A stretch of DNA of 64,000 nucleotides from G963676655 sp963676655 (GTDB taxonomy: Bacteria; Verrucomicrobiota; Lentisphaeria; Victivallales; Victivallaceae), in assembly GCA_963676655.2 (NCBI GenBank), contig CAXXKX010000002.1, positions 496,001-560,000 of the forward strand, read 5' to 3'. The notes under the pieces are model-generated. The model saw nothing but the letters and a program-made list of their open reading frames with translations, ran no database searches and was not told the origin of the DNA. This document shows, piece by piece, positions 52,281 to 61,605 of the stretch; position 1 is the stretch's first letter, and each line of letters starts with the position of its first letter. Both the position numbers and the translations under genes were made by a program.

Positions 52281-53492
52281 ATGTTTACCAGCATAGAATT
52301 CAGTCGGACTGAAAAAACGCAACTTCTTGACCGGGTGCAGGAAGTAAAAAAACATTTACTCGGGAATCTTTGTGAATTCCGGCAGTATCCTGACTCCAGG
52401 CTGCTCAAAGCCGGAGATGTCTATGCCGGGATCTGGCTGGAGCACAATCAGGATAACTTGTTTTTGGCGGATTATGCGCCGGGCGAAGCATGGGCGTCGC
52501 AAGACGCTTTTATGCAATTTCAGCGTAGTGACGGACTTATGCCGTTTGCAATGACGTGCGCGTTCGGACCCGGAGAATTTTTCGACGCTCCCGCGCTTTA
52601 CTGGCATCTTCAATGTGTCTATCCGTTTACCCGGTGCGCGTTGGAAATTGCGATAAAAACTAAACGCCCGGATTCTGATCTTGAGAAGATATATTCTGCC
52701 GGCGCTCGTTATGACGACTGGATCGCAAAGTACCGTAACCGCGCCGGCACTGGTCTGGCGGAGGCTTTTTGCGAATGGGATACCGGTCATGACAACGATC
52801 CGCGTGTGACTGATGACGGGATTCCTCATGCCTGTCCCGGTAATGACGCAGGAAACATGCCGGATATCCCGGTTATGCCGGTGTTGTCGGTCGACCTTTC
52901 GGCGATGCTTTTCGGTAATCGGACCGCATTGGCGGAACTGGCAGGTATGTTAGGGCGTTCCGGGGACAAATTACTTTGGGAAAGAAAAGCGCAAGCAGTC
53001 AGGAACGCCATTATCGAATACCTGTATGATCCTGATGACGAATTTTATTATGACCGGGATCGCAACGGATTGCGTAAATACCGGACCGAGCATATTACCC
53101 GCTTATTCCTGAACGGGGTGCTGACTCAGGCTGAGTTTGACCGGGTCTGGGAGCGCCATTTCGCGATTCCGGGGCAGGGGTTTAACTGTGCGTATCCGAT
53201 TCCGGCGGTTGCCGTTGACGATCCTCATTTCGACAAGGCCTGTCCCAAAAATTCATGGGCAAGCAATTCCCAGGGATTGACGACTTTGCGCGCACTTCTG
53301 TGGATGGACCAATACGGTCATCGGGATGATATGAATGCCATCCTCTCGCGCTGGTTGAAAAGCGCACTGTTGTTCAATACCGGATTTACCCAGGAAATCA
53401 ACCCTTTTTCGGGTCAGCCGGTCGGGGAGTCCGGAAATTATACGCCTTCATTGCTGATTTTTCTGGAGGCGGTAAAACGCTTGAATATATAA
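52281..53492 (+). CDS. GH63/GH37-like (alpha/alpha)6 glycoside hydrolase
   Basis: 403 residues, cytoplasmic. Toroid fold with DNLFLADYAPGEAWASQDAFMQFQRSDGLMPF, the acid-type Asp in FCEWDTGHDNDPR, VLSVDLSAML, SWASNSQGLTTLRALLW and a late Glu in QEINPFSGQPVGESGNYTPSL. This matches mannosylglycerate-hydrolase-like members of clan GH-G (GH63/GH37/GH100 relatives). It is shorter than eukaryotic GH63. It probably trims an imported oligosaccharide. It is 92 bp downstream of the PL22-like gene and 65 bp upstream of the next. Confidence 0.72.
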   Translation: MFTSIEFSRTEKTQLLDRVQEVKKHLLGNLCEFRQYPDSRLLKAGDVYAGIWLEHNQDNLFLADYAPGEAWASQDAFMQFQRSDGLMPFAMTCAFGPGEFFDAPALYWHLQCVYPFTRCALEIAIKTKRPDSDLEKIYSAGARYDDWIAKYRNRAGTGLAEAFCEWDTGHDNDPRVTDDGIPHACPGNDAGNMPDIPVMPVLSVDLSAMLFGNRTALAELAGMLGRSGDKLLWERKAQAVRNAIIEYLYDPDDEFYYDRDRNGLRKYRTEHITRLFLNGVLTQAEFDRVWERHFAIPGQGFNCAYPIPAVAVDDPHFDKACPKNSWASNSQGLTTLRALLWMDQYGHRDDMNAILSRWLKSALLFNTGFTQEINPFSGQPVGESGNYTPSLLIFLEAVKRLNI

Positions 53493-53556
53493 TAATGGAT
53501 TTTAATTTTTCAGACTTTTCAGGTCATAAACATTTAACAAGATAAGGATAATGCTG

Positions 53557-56523
53557 ATGAGTAAGGTTATTGAAGAGATTGACCACAGCCAGATAAAAAC
53601 TGGAAATTCGGGAAAAATTAATCGTATGAAAAACTATTTATGGTGTTTTATACTAGGTATTCTGTTATCTCTGGGATGCTCTCTGCATGCCGGGCAGGTA
53701 ACGATCATCGGCAAAAAGGGCCAACTGGATTTAGACAAGTATCCAATAAGCGTTTATGAATTCCCCGGCAATGAACTGCAAAAGCTGACTCGTGTCACGG
53801 TCGTCAGGGTTTCACAAAAGATTGATGAATCGCAACTTGTCATTCTTGGTCCCGGGCTGAACCTCGGGGCTGTCCAGAACATTTTTGGCCGGCCGGAGAT
53901 TCGTCTGGCGCTCAAGAATTTTTTACGTAACGGCGGCACTTTGTTTGTAAATACCCAAAGATGGGGATTCTATGGCAGTTCCGGCCCGGTGAATTCATTT
54001 CTGACGGAAGCCGGGTTGCCGATTTTCGATAAGAAAAAATATATGCACGCGCACCCGGAATCCAAACCCCCGAATTACAAGACCTTTACAGGTAAAATCA
54101 ATCCGGAGTTCAAACCTGCCTGGGCTAAGGTTCCGAATAAGAATTTTGAGCTGAAAAGTGTCTTCTCATTCGTCGATATTGCCGGAACGCCTTATCAAGT
54201 GGTCGTCAAAGACAACAAATTCGCTCAACCAATGGTGATTGAAGCTGATAACATATTCGGAAAAGGCAGAATCATTTTTTCTTTTTCATATGACATCCTG
54301 CGGCGCGGATCGCATCCTTTTATGCTCAATCTGCTGACCAGTGTTTTCGGGCCGCTTAAAAAAACATCGACCAAAGAATACCTGAGGCATAAATTGGGTT
54401 TGGAACCGCAAAACCGGCCGGAGGCCTCCAAACCGGTCATTCTGGACCTGCGACGACCGGTTGAAGTGTCTCTGTCTAACTTCAAGGACACCCGGAAAAT
54501 AAGTGGAACCAGGGTCAAAGCCCGGGTCGAAAACGGACGGCTCAATGTGACTTATGTCTGTACTGAACCCGATACGGCAAAATTAAAGATTGCGGGCGTT
54601 AAACGCGACCAGCCGGTCTACGCAGGCGATTCGGTGGAACTGATGCTTTCTCCCGGCAACAGGAACAGCGATGATTTTTACCATATCATCGTGAATCCCC
54701 GAGGCGTGGTATTTGACGAAAAAAACGGTATTCCCGGGTGGAACCCGAAATACGACTGTTCGGCAACGATCGGAAAAAATTCCTGGACGGTCAAATTGAG
54801 TATCCCGCTGAATGAACTGGGAATTGCCGGCAAGCCTTTTTTTATGATCAATTTTGGCCGGTGGAAGCCGAAACCGGCAGCGGAAATAAGTTCCTGGACC
54901 AGAGCGAAACATTTTAGTCACCGGACGGCATTAACCGGCTGGGCGGTCCTCGACGATCCCGAAAAGCTTTATGCAGTACTAAAGCCTTCCCGTAAATCCT
55001 CCACCGGAAAAGTAACATTATGGCAGTTGCCGGCTTTTGAACGCGTTTATCAGGATACATTCCCGGGGGCCGGGGCAAAAGACGTAAAGCGCATTTCTTT
55101 TATCGTGGCTCAGAACGACAAGGAGTGTCGCCAACTGCTTATCAGCAACACAACCCGGGAAAACCTCTATTTCCGGGTGGAGCCGAATTACCAGCTTTCC
55201 AATAACGGCGGTCACTTTTCCAGGACGTTTGAATTTGCTGAAGTCATTCCGTGGAAAAGTCCGCTGAATCAGGTTTACGGTACGGGGATTGCCAAACTCA
55301 ATTCAGCCGGAATTATCAGTGTTCCCTCCATGGAAACGCGCCAGTTATGGCTCAATGCCAAAACGAATTTGCCGCCGGGCAAGTATAACTGGTCGTTCAA
55401 ACTGGTTCCGACCAATTCGCGCGACTTGAAACCGCAACGGATTTATGTTGATTTGGAAGTGGTAAATTTGCGTTACCCTGACGTCCTTCCGATCGAGGGA
55501 TATGCTTTCGGTCCGCTTGATGGAACTCCATTTTTTCCGCGGGGCGATAAATATACTCGCCGGAATTATCTGCTTATGGCGAAAAATTGCCACATGACCA
55601 TGATCCAGAACTGGGATTTCCCGGGGTTTATGATGTCTGACGGGAAACCTTCGGATAATCTTGCCGATTATATTACCCAGGATGACGAACTCTGCCGGCA
55701 ACTGAATCTGAAGTACGTTACGACATTTTCCCTGTGGAACGCCGCTCATAATATACTGAAGCGTTCCAAGGCCGGAGTGACTCAGGAGGAAACAGAAAAA
55801 ATCCTTGAAAAATTACTTGTCAACAAGTATGCTGCGCTGAAAAAATACGGCTATGATCCCAAACGCTATTATATTACGTTTATTGACGAACCGTCGTCCG
55901 GCAATATTGATTTACTGATTAAGCTGGCTCGAATGGCCCATAAGCTAACTCCTGATTTCGTAGTGGGGAGTGATATTGCGAACTGGAGTACGCAAAACGA
56001 TCTGCAAAAGCTGAAACCGTACATCGATTTCTGGATGCCGCATATGCTACGTTTCTCTGCTACGACTGCGGATGCGGAAAAAAAATTCTTTCGTGAACTC
56101 GGCAAACCATGGATAACATACACCTGCGATGAACAATGCGCTATCCTGGATAATATTCGCGCTTTCCGATCCAAAGGAATCAATCATCATTTACTGGGAG
56201 CTTCCGGGATCGGCATCTTCGCATTCAACATTATTTTCAGCAATGACTGGTATCCGAACGGGAAAAGCCCGAACACGTTTCTTGTTCATCACGGTGATTT
56301 AGGGCCGGTTCCGACGGTGCATGCGGAAGCCTTGCGCGAAGCGTTCGAAGATATGTATCTCCTGCGTCTGGCGGAAAAAAGTTCCGACCCGGAAGTAAAA
56401 GCTTTATCTTCACCGGAATACCTGAAAAAAGTCAAAAACACAACCAATGGAGCCGCGAAAGCATATCAGGACTGGCGCGATAAATTGACCCGTTGTCTTG
56501 GCGGTAAAAATAAGACAAAATGA
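53557..56523 (+). CDS. Secreted multi-domain protein: ThuA/DUF4350-like, CBM9-like and GH123-like domains
   Basis: About 988 residues. A hydrophobic export signal (KNYLWCFILGILLSLGCSLHAG) starts about 24 residues in. An N-terminal glutaminase-like sensor domain (about 50-280, LGPGLNLGAVQNIF..RNGGTLFVNTQRWG) is followed by a CBM9-like domain (about 290-460). The C-terminal GH123/DUF4091-like domain (about 630-950) has YYITFIDEPSSGNID with a candidate Asp-Glu catalytic pair. GH123 members are beta-N-acetylgalactosaminidases. The start is chosen by AAGGA 8 bp upstream; ATG 53626 gives a normal signal peptide and is a real alternative. Last gene of the PL22-like operon. Confidence 0.72.
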   Translation: MSKVIEEIDHSQIKTGNSGKINRMKNYLWCFILGILLSLGCSLHAGQVTIIGKKGQLDLDKYPISVYEFPGNELQKLTRVTVVRVSQKIDESQLVILGPGLNLGAVQNIFGRPEIRLALKNFLRNGGTLFVNTQRWGFYGSSGPVNSFLTEAGLPIFDKKKYMHAHPESKPPNYKTFTGKINPEFKPAWAKVPNKNFELKSVFSFVDIAGTPYQVVVKDNKFAQPMVIEADNIFGKGRIIFSFSYDILRRGSHPFMLNLLTSVFGPLKKTSTKEYLRHKLGLEPQNRPEASKPVILDLRRPVEVSLSNFKDTRKISGTRVKARVENGRLNVTYVCTEPDTAKLKIAGVKRDQPVYAGDSVELMLSPGNRNSDDFYHIIVNPRGVVFDEKNGIPGWNPKYDCSATIGKNSWTVKLSIPLNELGIAGKPFFMINFGRWKPKPAAEISSWTRAKHFSHRTALTGWAVLDDPEKLYAVLKPSRKSSTGKVTLWQLPAFERVYQDTFPGAGAKDVKRISFIVAQNDKECRQLLISNTTRENLYFRVEPNYQLSNNGGHFSRTFEFAEVIPWKSPLNQVYGTGIAKLNSAGIISVPSMETRQLWLNAKTNLPPGKYNWSFKLVPTNSRDLKPQRIYVDLEVVNLRYPDVLPIEGYAFGPLDGTPFFPRGDKYTRRNYLLMAKNCHMTMIQNWDFPGFMMSDGKPSDNLADYITQDDELCRQLNLKYVTTFSLWNAAHNILKRSKAGVTQEETEKILEKLLVNKYAALKKYGYDPKRYYITFIDEPSSGNIDLLIKLARMAHKLTPDFVVGSDIANWSTQNDLQKLKPYIDFWMPHMLRFSATTADAEKKFFRELGKPWITYTCDEQCAILDNIRAFRSKGINHHLLGASGIGIFAFNIIFSNDWYPNGKSPNTFLVHHGDLGPVPTVHAEALREAFEDMYLLRLAEKSSDPEVKALSSPEYLKKVKNTTNGAAKAYQDWRDKLTRCLGGKNKTK

Positions 56524-56577
56524 TAATTGGCCTGTAGCGTTTCAGGGCCGTGGATTGGCTTGATGTATGGATAGTTG

Positions 56578-56639
56578 GACAATATGACAAACTTTCAATA
56601 CAAAAAAGCATAGACAACAAGGCTGTAAATAATTATAAT
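56578..56639 (+). promoter_or_regulatory. Shared island motif and promoter of the pseudopilin/GH-A operon
   Basis: Motif 56578-56618 with ACTTTCAATACAAAAAA intact, -35 TAGACA (56611-56616), 17-bp spacer and -10 TATAAT (56634-56639). It is 37/41 identical to 50872-50912. The start codon is 190 bp downstream, so a long leader is expected. The rest of the 300-bp gap is AT-rich without a gene. Confidence 0.7.
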
Positions 56640-56831
56640 ATATTCAGAAAAACAATTATAAGGTTATTCTCTTACGGCGACGGATGTTTTGGCGCAATGA
56701 TGAATTATGTGTACTCGTTTCGGATATAAAACAACTTAAGGGAAAGGATTGGTAAACCAGGAAATCAAAGATTAAACCGGATTTTATTCAAAGAAATTAA
56801 ATTTAATTGGTAGAAGAATGGGAGAACAAAC

Positions 56832-57563
56832 ATGAAAAAGCAAATTTTTACACTTATTGAATTGTTAGTTGTGATCGCGATTATCGCGATCCTGGCGTCA
56901 ATGCTGCTGCCGGCGCTTAACAAAGCACGGGATAAAGCCAAAAGCATCTCCTGCGCCAACAACCAGAAGCAGATGGGGTCTTTGTTCGCGCTGTATTCAA
57001 GTGACTTTGACGGGCACGTAGTGGTCTGGTCCGGGCGCAGTTTTTCTTCCGGTTATGATTATGTTCAGGAGCCCAGCTATGTCAATGTTTATATTCGGAA
57101 CGCCTATCACCAGGTTCTGGCGAAATTGGGCTACATATCACCCTCCGGCATGAAACTTTTTCTCTGTCCGGCCGAGAAATCACCCAAATCAAATGATTAT
57201 CGTTATACTTACGGTATGATTTATGGTGTCAGTCAGGGCCTGTTTTTTGAGAATTATACAGCCTGCGCCACTAATAAAAGAAGGTGGATAAAAAACACCC
57301 AGGTCCGCAAACCGAGTATCAAGATTCATGCGGCGGATTCGTGTGGAGTGGACTATGCGACGTCTTTCTGTCGAATTGATGCCAGCAGTACGCCCGGAAC
57401 CGATGCATATATCGCATTCGGACGGCATAGCGGCTACTGCAACATCCTTTTTGTCGACGGACATCAGAGCAAAGTGATTTGCCGGGATCCCGCGATTAGT
57501 GCTGTCAGGCAGATATCTCCCGCCAATATTTACGGTCCTGACGGACCATATTGCTATTATTAA
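56832..57563 (+). CDS. Pseudopilin with prepilin-type N-terminus and H-x9-DG C-terminus
   Basis: 243 residues. MKKQIFTLIELLVVIAIIAILASMLLPALNKAR is the prepilin signal, and RHSGYCNILFVDGHQSK gives H-x9-DG exactly. It contains several Cys residues (CANNQKQ, FLCPAEK, AACATNKR) typical of the family. It heads an operon with the secreted clan GH-A enzyme, as the pseudopilin at 10485 does with the GH99-like enzyme. A substrate-capture or display role is a guess. Confidence 0.88.
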   Translation: MKKQIFTLIELLVVIAIIAILASMLLPALNKARDKAKSISCANNQKQMGSLFALYSSDFDGHVVVWSGRSFSSGYDYVQEPSYVNVYIRNAYHQVLAKLGYISPSGMKLFLCPAEKSPKSNDYRYTYGMIYGVSQGLFFENYTACATNKRRWIKNTQVRKPSIKIHAADSCGVDYATSFCRIDASSTPGTDAYIAFGRHSGYCNILFVDGHQSKVICRDPAISAVRQISPANIYGPDGPYCYY

Positions 57564-57648
57564 AAATGAATTCGATACATGGACGCTCGCATAAAAAACG
57601 TGTTCATGCTGAAATTATCAAACAAACATATTGGAAAGTTACATATTT

Positions 57649-60153
57649 ATGAAAGTCCTTGCACTGTTTTTTTCCTTATGCCTCCTGAATCTGCCCATTT
57701 ATGTCGAGGCGGCGGAAAAAGTAATTCACATGTCAGACGCGATTATGCCATCGGCACCCGGCGGGATGTTTTACGATTACGAAAAAATTATGTTTACGCT
57801 GGACCTGCCAGTTCCGGTGAAATACAGCATAACTGACGTATATGGCAAAACCGTGGACTCCGGTACCTGGAAATCCGGTCCGGTTACTCTGAAGAAACTG
57901 CCGCGGGGCTTTTATGAAATCCATTTGTTGCCACCCAAAGGGTATAAGGTCGAATGGCGCTCGACCTTTTCCGTCGTGCCGCCGCGTCGCAAGCTGAATG
58001 ACCCGCATGATTTCCCGTTTGCCTTCGACGCCGCTCTCGACAGTGCCTGTCCGAAATATCGCGGTAAAGAGCAAGGGTGTCCGAACAAGGAGACGATGAT
58101 CGGGGTCGCGCTCCGCAGCGGGATTTATTCGGCGCGGACCAGGACCGGCTGGCGTCAGTCGCATGGTAAAACCAACTTGAAGACGCTTGAAGAAAAAAGA
58201 GATACCACCTATGCCAGGCTGAAAAATTTCGGAATCGATTCAATCGGGATGCTGGAAGGGCCGCCGGATGAACCTGGATTGAGAAGCGGAAGAATTCCTC
58301 TGAAAGACGGCGGCAAGTCCCACCGGACCTCGCCGGACGACCTGTTTAACGTCTATAACTACTGTCGTTCTCTGGCTTCGGTTCTCGGCGCGGAAAATAT
58401 GCGTTATTGTGAATCATTCAACGAGCCGGACCTGAAAGGTTATACAGCCTGGGAACTGGCGGCGGCAAGCAAAGCCGCGTTCCTCGGATTTCGCGCCGGC
58501 GATCCCAAAATGAAGGTGCTTTCGAGCAGTTTTTGTCAACCTGCCGGTCCGTTCCTGAATACGTTCTTTGAATCGGGCATGAAGTATTATATCGATATCT
58601 TCAATATCCACAACTACTGGCCGATTACCGGCTATAAAGGATATATTCTGCCGTTTCGCGCCGCCATGAAAAAATACGGACTCGGCGATAACGCGCTCTT
58701 TGTCACGGAAAACGGCGATACGGTCCAAAGTCTAAAGCCGGGTCCGAAACCACGGGAAAAAGTCAGTTGGAGTTCTGGGGACCGCTGCCACAGTCGCGAA
58801 GCCGAATATGCGGTGGCTGAGTGGATGGCGAAAACGCATTTTGAATCCCTGCTTCGCGGCGTGGACATAAATTGCATCTTCTTTCTCTGGCCGATTTATC
58901 AGGCCCCGATGGGCGACTGGGGGCATTTCCGGACCGATTCCTCAACCAAACCGAGTCTGACGGTTCTGGCAAATATGGCATATTATCTGGCGCCGGGTAA
59001 ATACCTGGGGATTTACAATCCCGCTAAGGATTCCCGCGGTATGCTTTATGCCATGCCGGACGGGACCCAAACCCTGGTTTTCTGGAAGAAAGGGGCCTTT
59101 GACCTGACCGGAAAACCGGATCATTATGAAGTGGAGAAGCCGGTTCCGGTCGTTCTGCCGTTGAAAATTGCTGACGGCAAATATAAACTTGTCAATATGT
59201 ACGGTACTCCGCTGCCTGATGCGGTTGCGGTTGCCGGTAAAGTCAAAACCATTATTTCCCCCATGCCGGCTTATCTGACAGGCCTGAAAGGACTTGCTCC
59301 GCAGCAGCCGGCGCCGCCACGCGGTAAAATGTGCGCGGCGGAAGACCCTGAGATAGACAAAACAGTTGTTCTCCGGCTGATCAGCGGACGCAATTTAAAA
59401 CCGGATTCCAGCGGCGCTTTCGCCAAAGTGGAAAACAAGGATTGCCGCTTTTCTCTGGAGGTGTACAATTTTGGTAAAAAAGCCAAAAGCGGTACGCTGG
59501 AATTTCAGGGTAAGATAAAAGTTTCAGGTCCGGACAAAGTTACGGTTCCCGCCGGTAAATACGTTACGTTGCAATACACGCTCCAGCCGAACCCCGGAGT
59601 TTATAAAACAAATTTAACCGTCAGTGGAAATTTTGCCGGGAAAAAGGTGACCCCGTCGGTCATGCCGCTGGTTTTCCTCTATGATCCGTCAATCTTCGCA
59701 GAAGTTCCCTTTAAAAACGCGATGATCGCCAAAAACTGGCGACCGTCGGCCAATGGCAGGATGATCGTCACTAATCCGCAGCCGGACATCCTCAGTTTCC
59801 ATGTGCCGAAATTTGCCAATACGGATCGCTGGATCTGTCCCGAATACCTGTTGAAACCGGGTGAAAGCCTGAGCGGATACATCGGCATGAAATTCGATTT
59901 CCGGGAATTCACTTCAAATCATAATCAGAATAAAGGCATATCTCTGGTCGCCGGGACGATTAAGGAAAAAGGCGAGCGTGTCAGTAACGGATTCCGGACC
60001 GCGAACGATCAGCAATGGCATACCTACAGTGTATATTTCAGCGTTGATGAAAATTTCCTGAAACGGGTCAAGCAATTCAGGATCGGCGGCGGCTCTCGAA
60101 CCGATGAACTGCGTTGGGAGGTTCGTAATCTGAGACTCCTGAAATTGAAATAA
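57649..60153 (+). CDS. Secreted clan GH-A glycoside hydrolase
   Basis: 834 residues. Signal peptide MKVLALFFSLCLLNLPIYVEA. An N-terminal beta domain (about 25-110) precedes a TIM barrel (about 125-480) with the GH-A pair: acid/base Glu in RYCESFNEPDLKG and nucleophile Glu in ALFVTENGD. A C-terminal beta-rich region (about 540-834) with NEW3/jelly-roll-like sheets follows. Clan GH-A covers GH5, GH39 and others; the family was not fixed. ATG 57649 is preferred to a TTG at 57631, which overlaps the GGAAAG ribosome site. It lies 85 bp after the pseudopilin gene and 40 bp before an esterase. Confidence 0.82.
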   Translation: MKVLALFFSLCLLNLPIYVEAAEKVIHMSDAIMPSAPGGMFYDYEKIMFTLDLPVPVKYSITDVYGKTVDSGTWKSGPVTLKKLPRGFYEIHLLPPKGYKVEWRSTFSVVPPRRKLNDPHDFPFAFDAALDSACPKYRGKEQGCPNKETMIGVALRSGIYSARTRTGWRQSHGKTNLKTLEEKRDTTYARLKNFGIDSIGMLEGPPDEPGLRSGRIPLKDGGKSHRTSPDDLFNVYNYCRSLASVLGAENMRYCESFNEPDLKGYTAWELAAASKAAFLGFRAGDPKMKVLSSSFCQPAGPFLNTFFESGMKYYIDIFNIHNYWPITGYKGYILPFRAAMKKYGLGDNALFVTENGDTVQSLKPGPKPREKVSWSSGDRCHSREAEYAVAEWMAKTHFESLLRGVDINCIFFLWPIYQAPMGDWGHFRTDSSTKPSLTVLANMAYYLAPGKYLGIYNPAKDSRGMLYAMPDGTQTLVFWKKGAFDLTGKPDHYEVEKPVPVVLPLKIADGKYKLVNMYGTPLPDAVAVAGKVKTIISPMPAYLTGLKGLAPQQPAPPRGKMCAAEDPEIDKTVVLRLISGRNLKPDSSGAFAKVENKDCRFSLEVYNFGKKAKSGTLEFQGKIKVSGPDKVTVPAGKYVTLQYTLQPNPGVYKTNLTVSGNFAGKKVTPSVMPLVFLYDPSIFAEVPFKNAMIAKNWRPSANGRMIVTNPQPDILSFHVPKFANTDRWICPEYLLKPGESLSGYIGMKFDFREFTSNHNQNKGISLVAGTIKEKGERVSNGFRTANDQQWHTYSVYFSVDENFLKRVKQFRIGGGSRTDELRWEVRNLRLLKLK

Positions 60154-60193
60154 TTCTTCACAATATCCAAGTTATCAACTGGAAAGGACAAAA

Positions 60194-61504
60194 ATGAGAA
60201 AAATATTTACAGGAATTATAATCCTTTGCGCAACAGTGCTATCAGCGACTGAATTTCCTGATTTTAATCTACGCGGCGGAATCCCGAATTTTCTGGCGAA
60301 AATAGCCGCAGGGAAACCGGTTACCGTCGTTTACTTCGGCGGCAGCATCACGGAGGCGAGAAAAGGGTGGAGGGTCATTTCCGGCGATTTCATCAAGCGT
60401 CAGTTTCCCGGCGCGAAAATCAAGGAAGTCAATGCCGCGATCGGCGGTTCAAGTTCGCTTTTCGGACTGATGAGGATCAAACGGGATGTCTTGAAATATA
60501 AACCTGACCTGGTCTTCTGCGAATTCGCGGTTAACGACCGGAACTTCTCCTCCGGCATGAGTAAACACGCCGCGGAGGCGATAGTCCGGACCATCCGCAA
60601 GGCGTATCCGACCTGTGATATCTGTTTCGTCTATACGGCCACGGCCCCTGATCTGGAGGCAATGGCGGCAGGTAAAGATCCCGGCATTTATGCCGCGAAA
60701 GAAGAAGTCGCCAAATATTACCATCTGCCTTCTATCTTTATTTTCAAAGATGCCCTGGCGCTGTACAAGAACGGTAAACTGGCGCTGAAAGCTCCGTCGA
60801 CCAAGCTCCATGACGGCAACGGAGCTGAATTCGGGATCGCCCGTCCGGTTCGGATAACAGCAGCCGGAAAACTTGCCTTCTCTCAAGACGGTACCCATCC
60901 TTACGAAGAAGGGCACCGACTTTATTATAATGTATTCCGCCGCTGCTTTGAAAAACTGCATAACGAGGCTGCCGGCAAGTCTTTGACTGATTATCAGTTG
61001 CCCAAACCGCTTGACCCGAATAACTATGCCGACTGGAAGATGCTTCCACCCGATGCCCCCGGTATCAAGTTGACCGGGAAATATGAAGTCGTCGACAAAA
61101 ACTTGCCGCAATTCCGGGCCTACAAGGAGCTCGTGCCTAAACTGATTAAATTGCCTCCAGGTTCCGGCTTTACCGTGGAATTCGAGGGATCTGGCTTTTT
61201 GTTGATTCATCTTCGCGGACCCGACTGCGGTTTTGTGGAATATACTGTTGATGGCGGAAAACCGGTCAGGGATCTTTGTTTTATTCCGGTCAGCACTATT
61301 TATCATCTGAAAACAAAGGTCATTTTAGATGACGCTAAACCCTGCAAACACAAAATAACGTTCAAAGTATTGGACAAAAAGCTGGATAAAAGAAAACATC
61401 TGTTCCCGCATTATCGTCCCGCTTTCGATCGTGATCCGGCCAGATTTAAAGGAGCCAACGCGTATATCGGCTTGATTGGTATAAACGGCAATCTAAGCAA
61501 ATAA
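60194..61504 (+). CDS. Secreted SGNH/GDSL esterase
   Basis: 436 residues. Signal peptide MRKIFTGIIILCATVLSA. SGNH blocks are present: block I FGGSITEARKGW with the nucleophilic Ser, Gly in INAAIGGSS context (VNAAIGGSSS), Asn in EFAVND, and Asp-His in QDGTHPYEEGH. A C-terminal beta-domain (about 290-436) has no named match. It probably removes acetyl or other acyl groups from a polysaccharide, assisting the GH-A enzyme encoded upstream. Its start is well placed after AAAGGA. Confidence 0.87.
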   Translation: MRKIFTGIIILCATVLSATEFPDFNLRGGIPNFLAKIAAGKPVTVVYFGGSITEARKGWRVISGDFIKRQFPGAKIKEVNAAIGGSSSLFGLMRIKRDVLKYKPDLVFCEFAVNDRNFSSGMSKHAAEAIVRTIRKAYPTCDICFVYTATAPDLEAMAAGKDPGIYAAKEEVAKYYHLPSIFIFKDALALYKNGKLALKAPSTKLHDGNGAEFGIARPVRITAAGKLAFSQDGTHPYEEGHRLYYNVFRRCFEKLHNEAAGKSLTDYQLPKPLDPNNYADWKMLPPDAPGIKLTGKYEVVDKNLPQFRAYKELVPKLIKLPPGSGFTVEFEGSGFLLIHLRGPDCGFVEYTVDGGKPVRDLCFIPVSTIYHLKTKVILDDAKPCKHKITFKVLDKKLDKRKHLFPHYRPAFDRDPARFKGANAYIGLIGINGNLSK

Positions 61505-61605
61505 TTCACTTTCATAAATAATTCTCTTTGTTGACCGGAAATATTTCCGGTGAGGGAATTATTGTCAAAAACATAAAAATCTTAAACATTACTCAGGAAG
61601 AAAAA

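Noticed and set aside
60449..61306. 285-residue open frame antisense to the SGNH esterase gene
   Set aside because: Shadow frame; the plus-strand protein has a signal peptide and all catalytic blocks.
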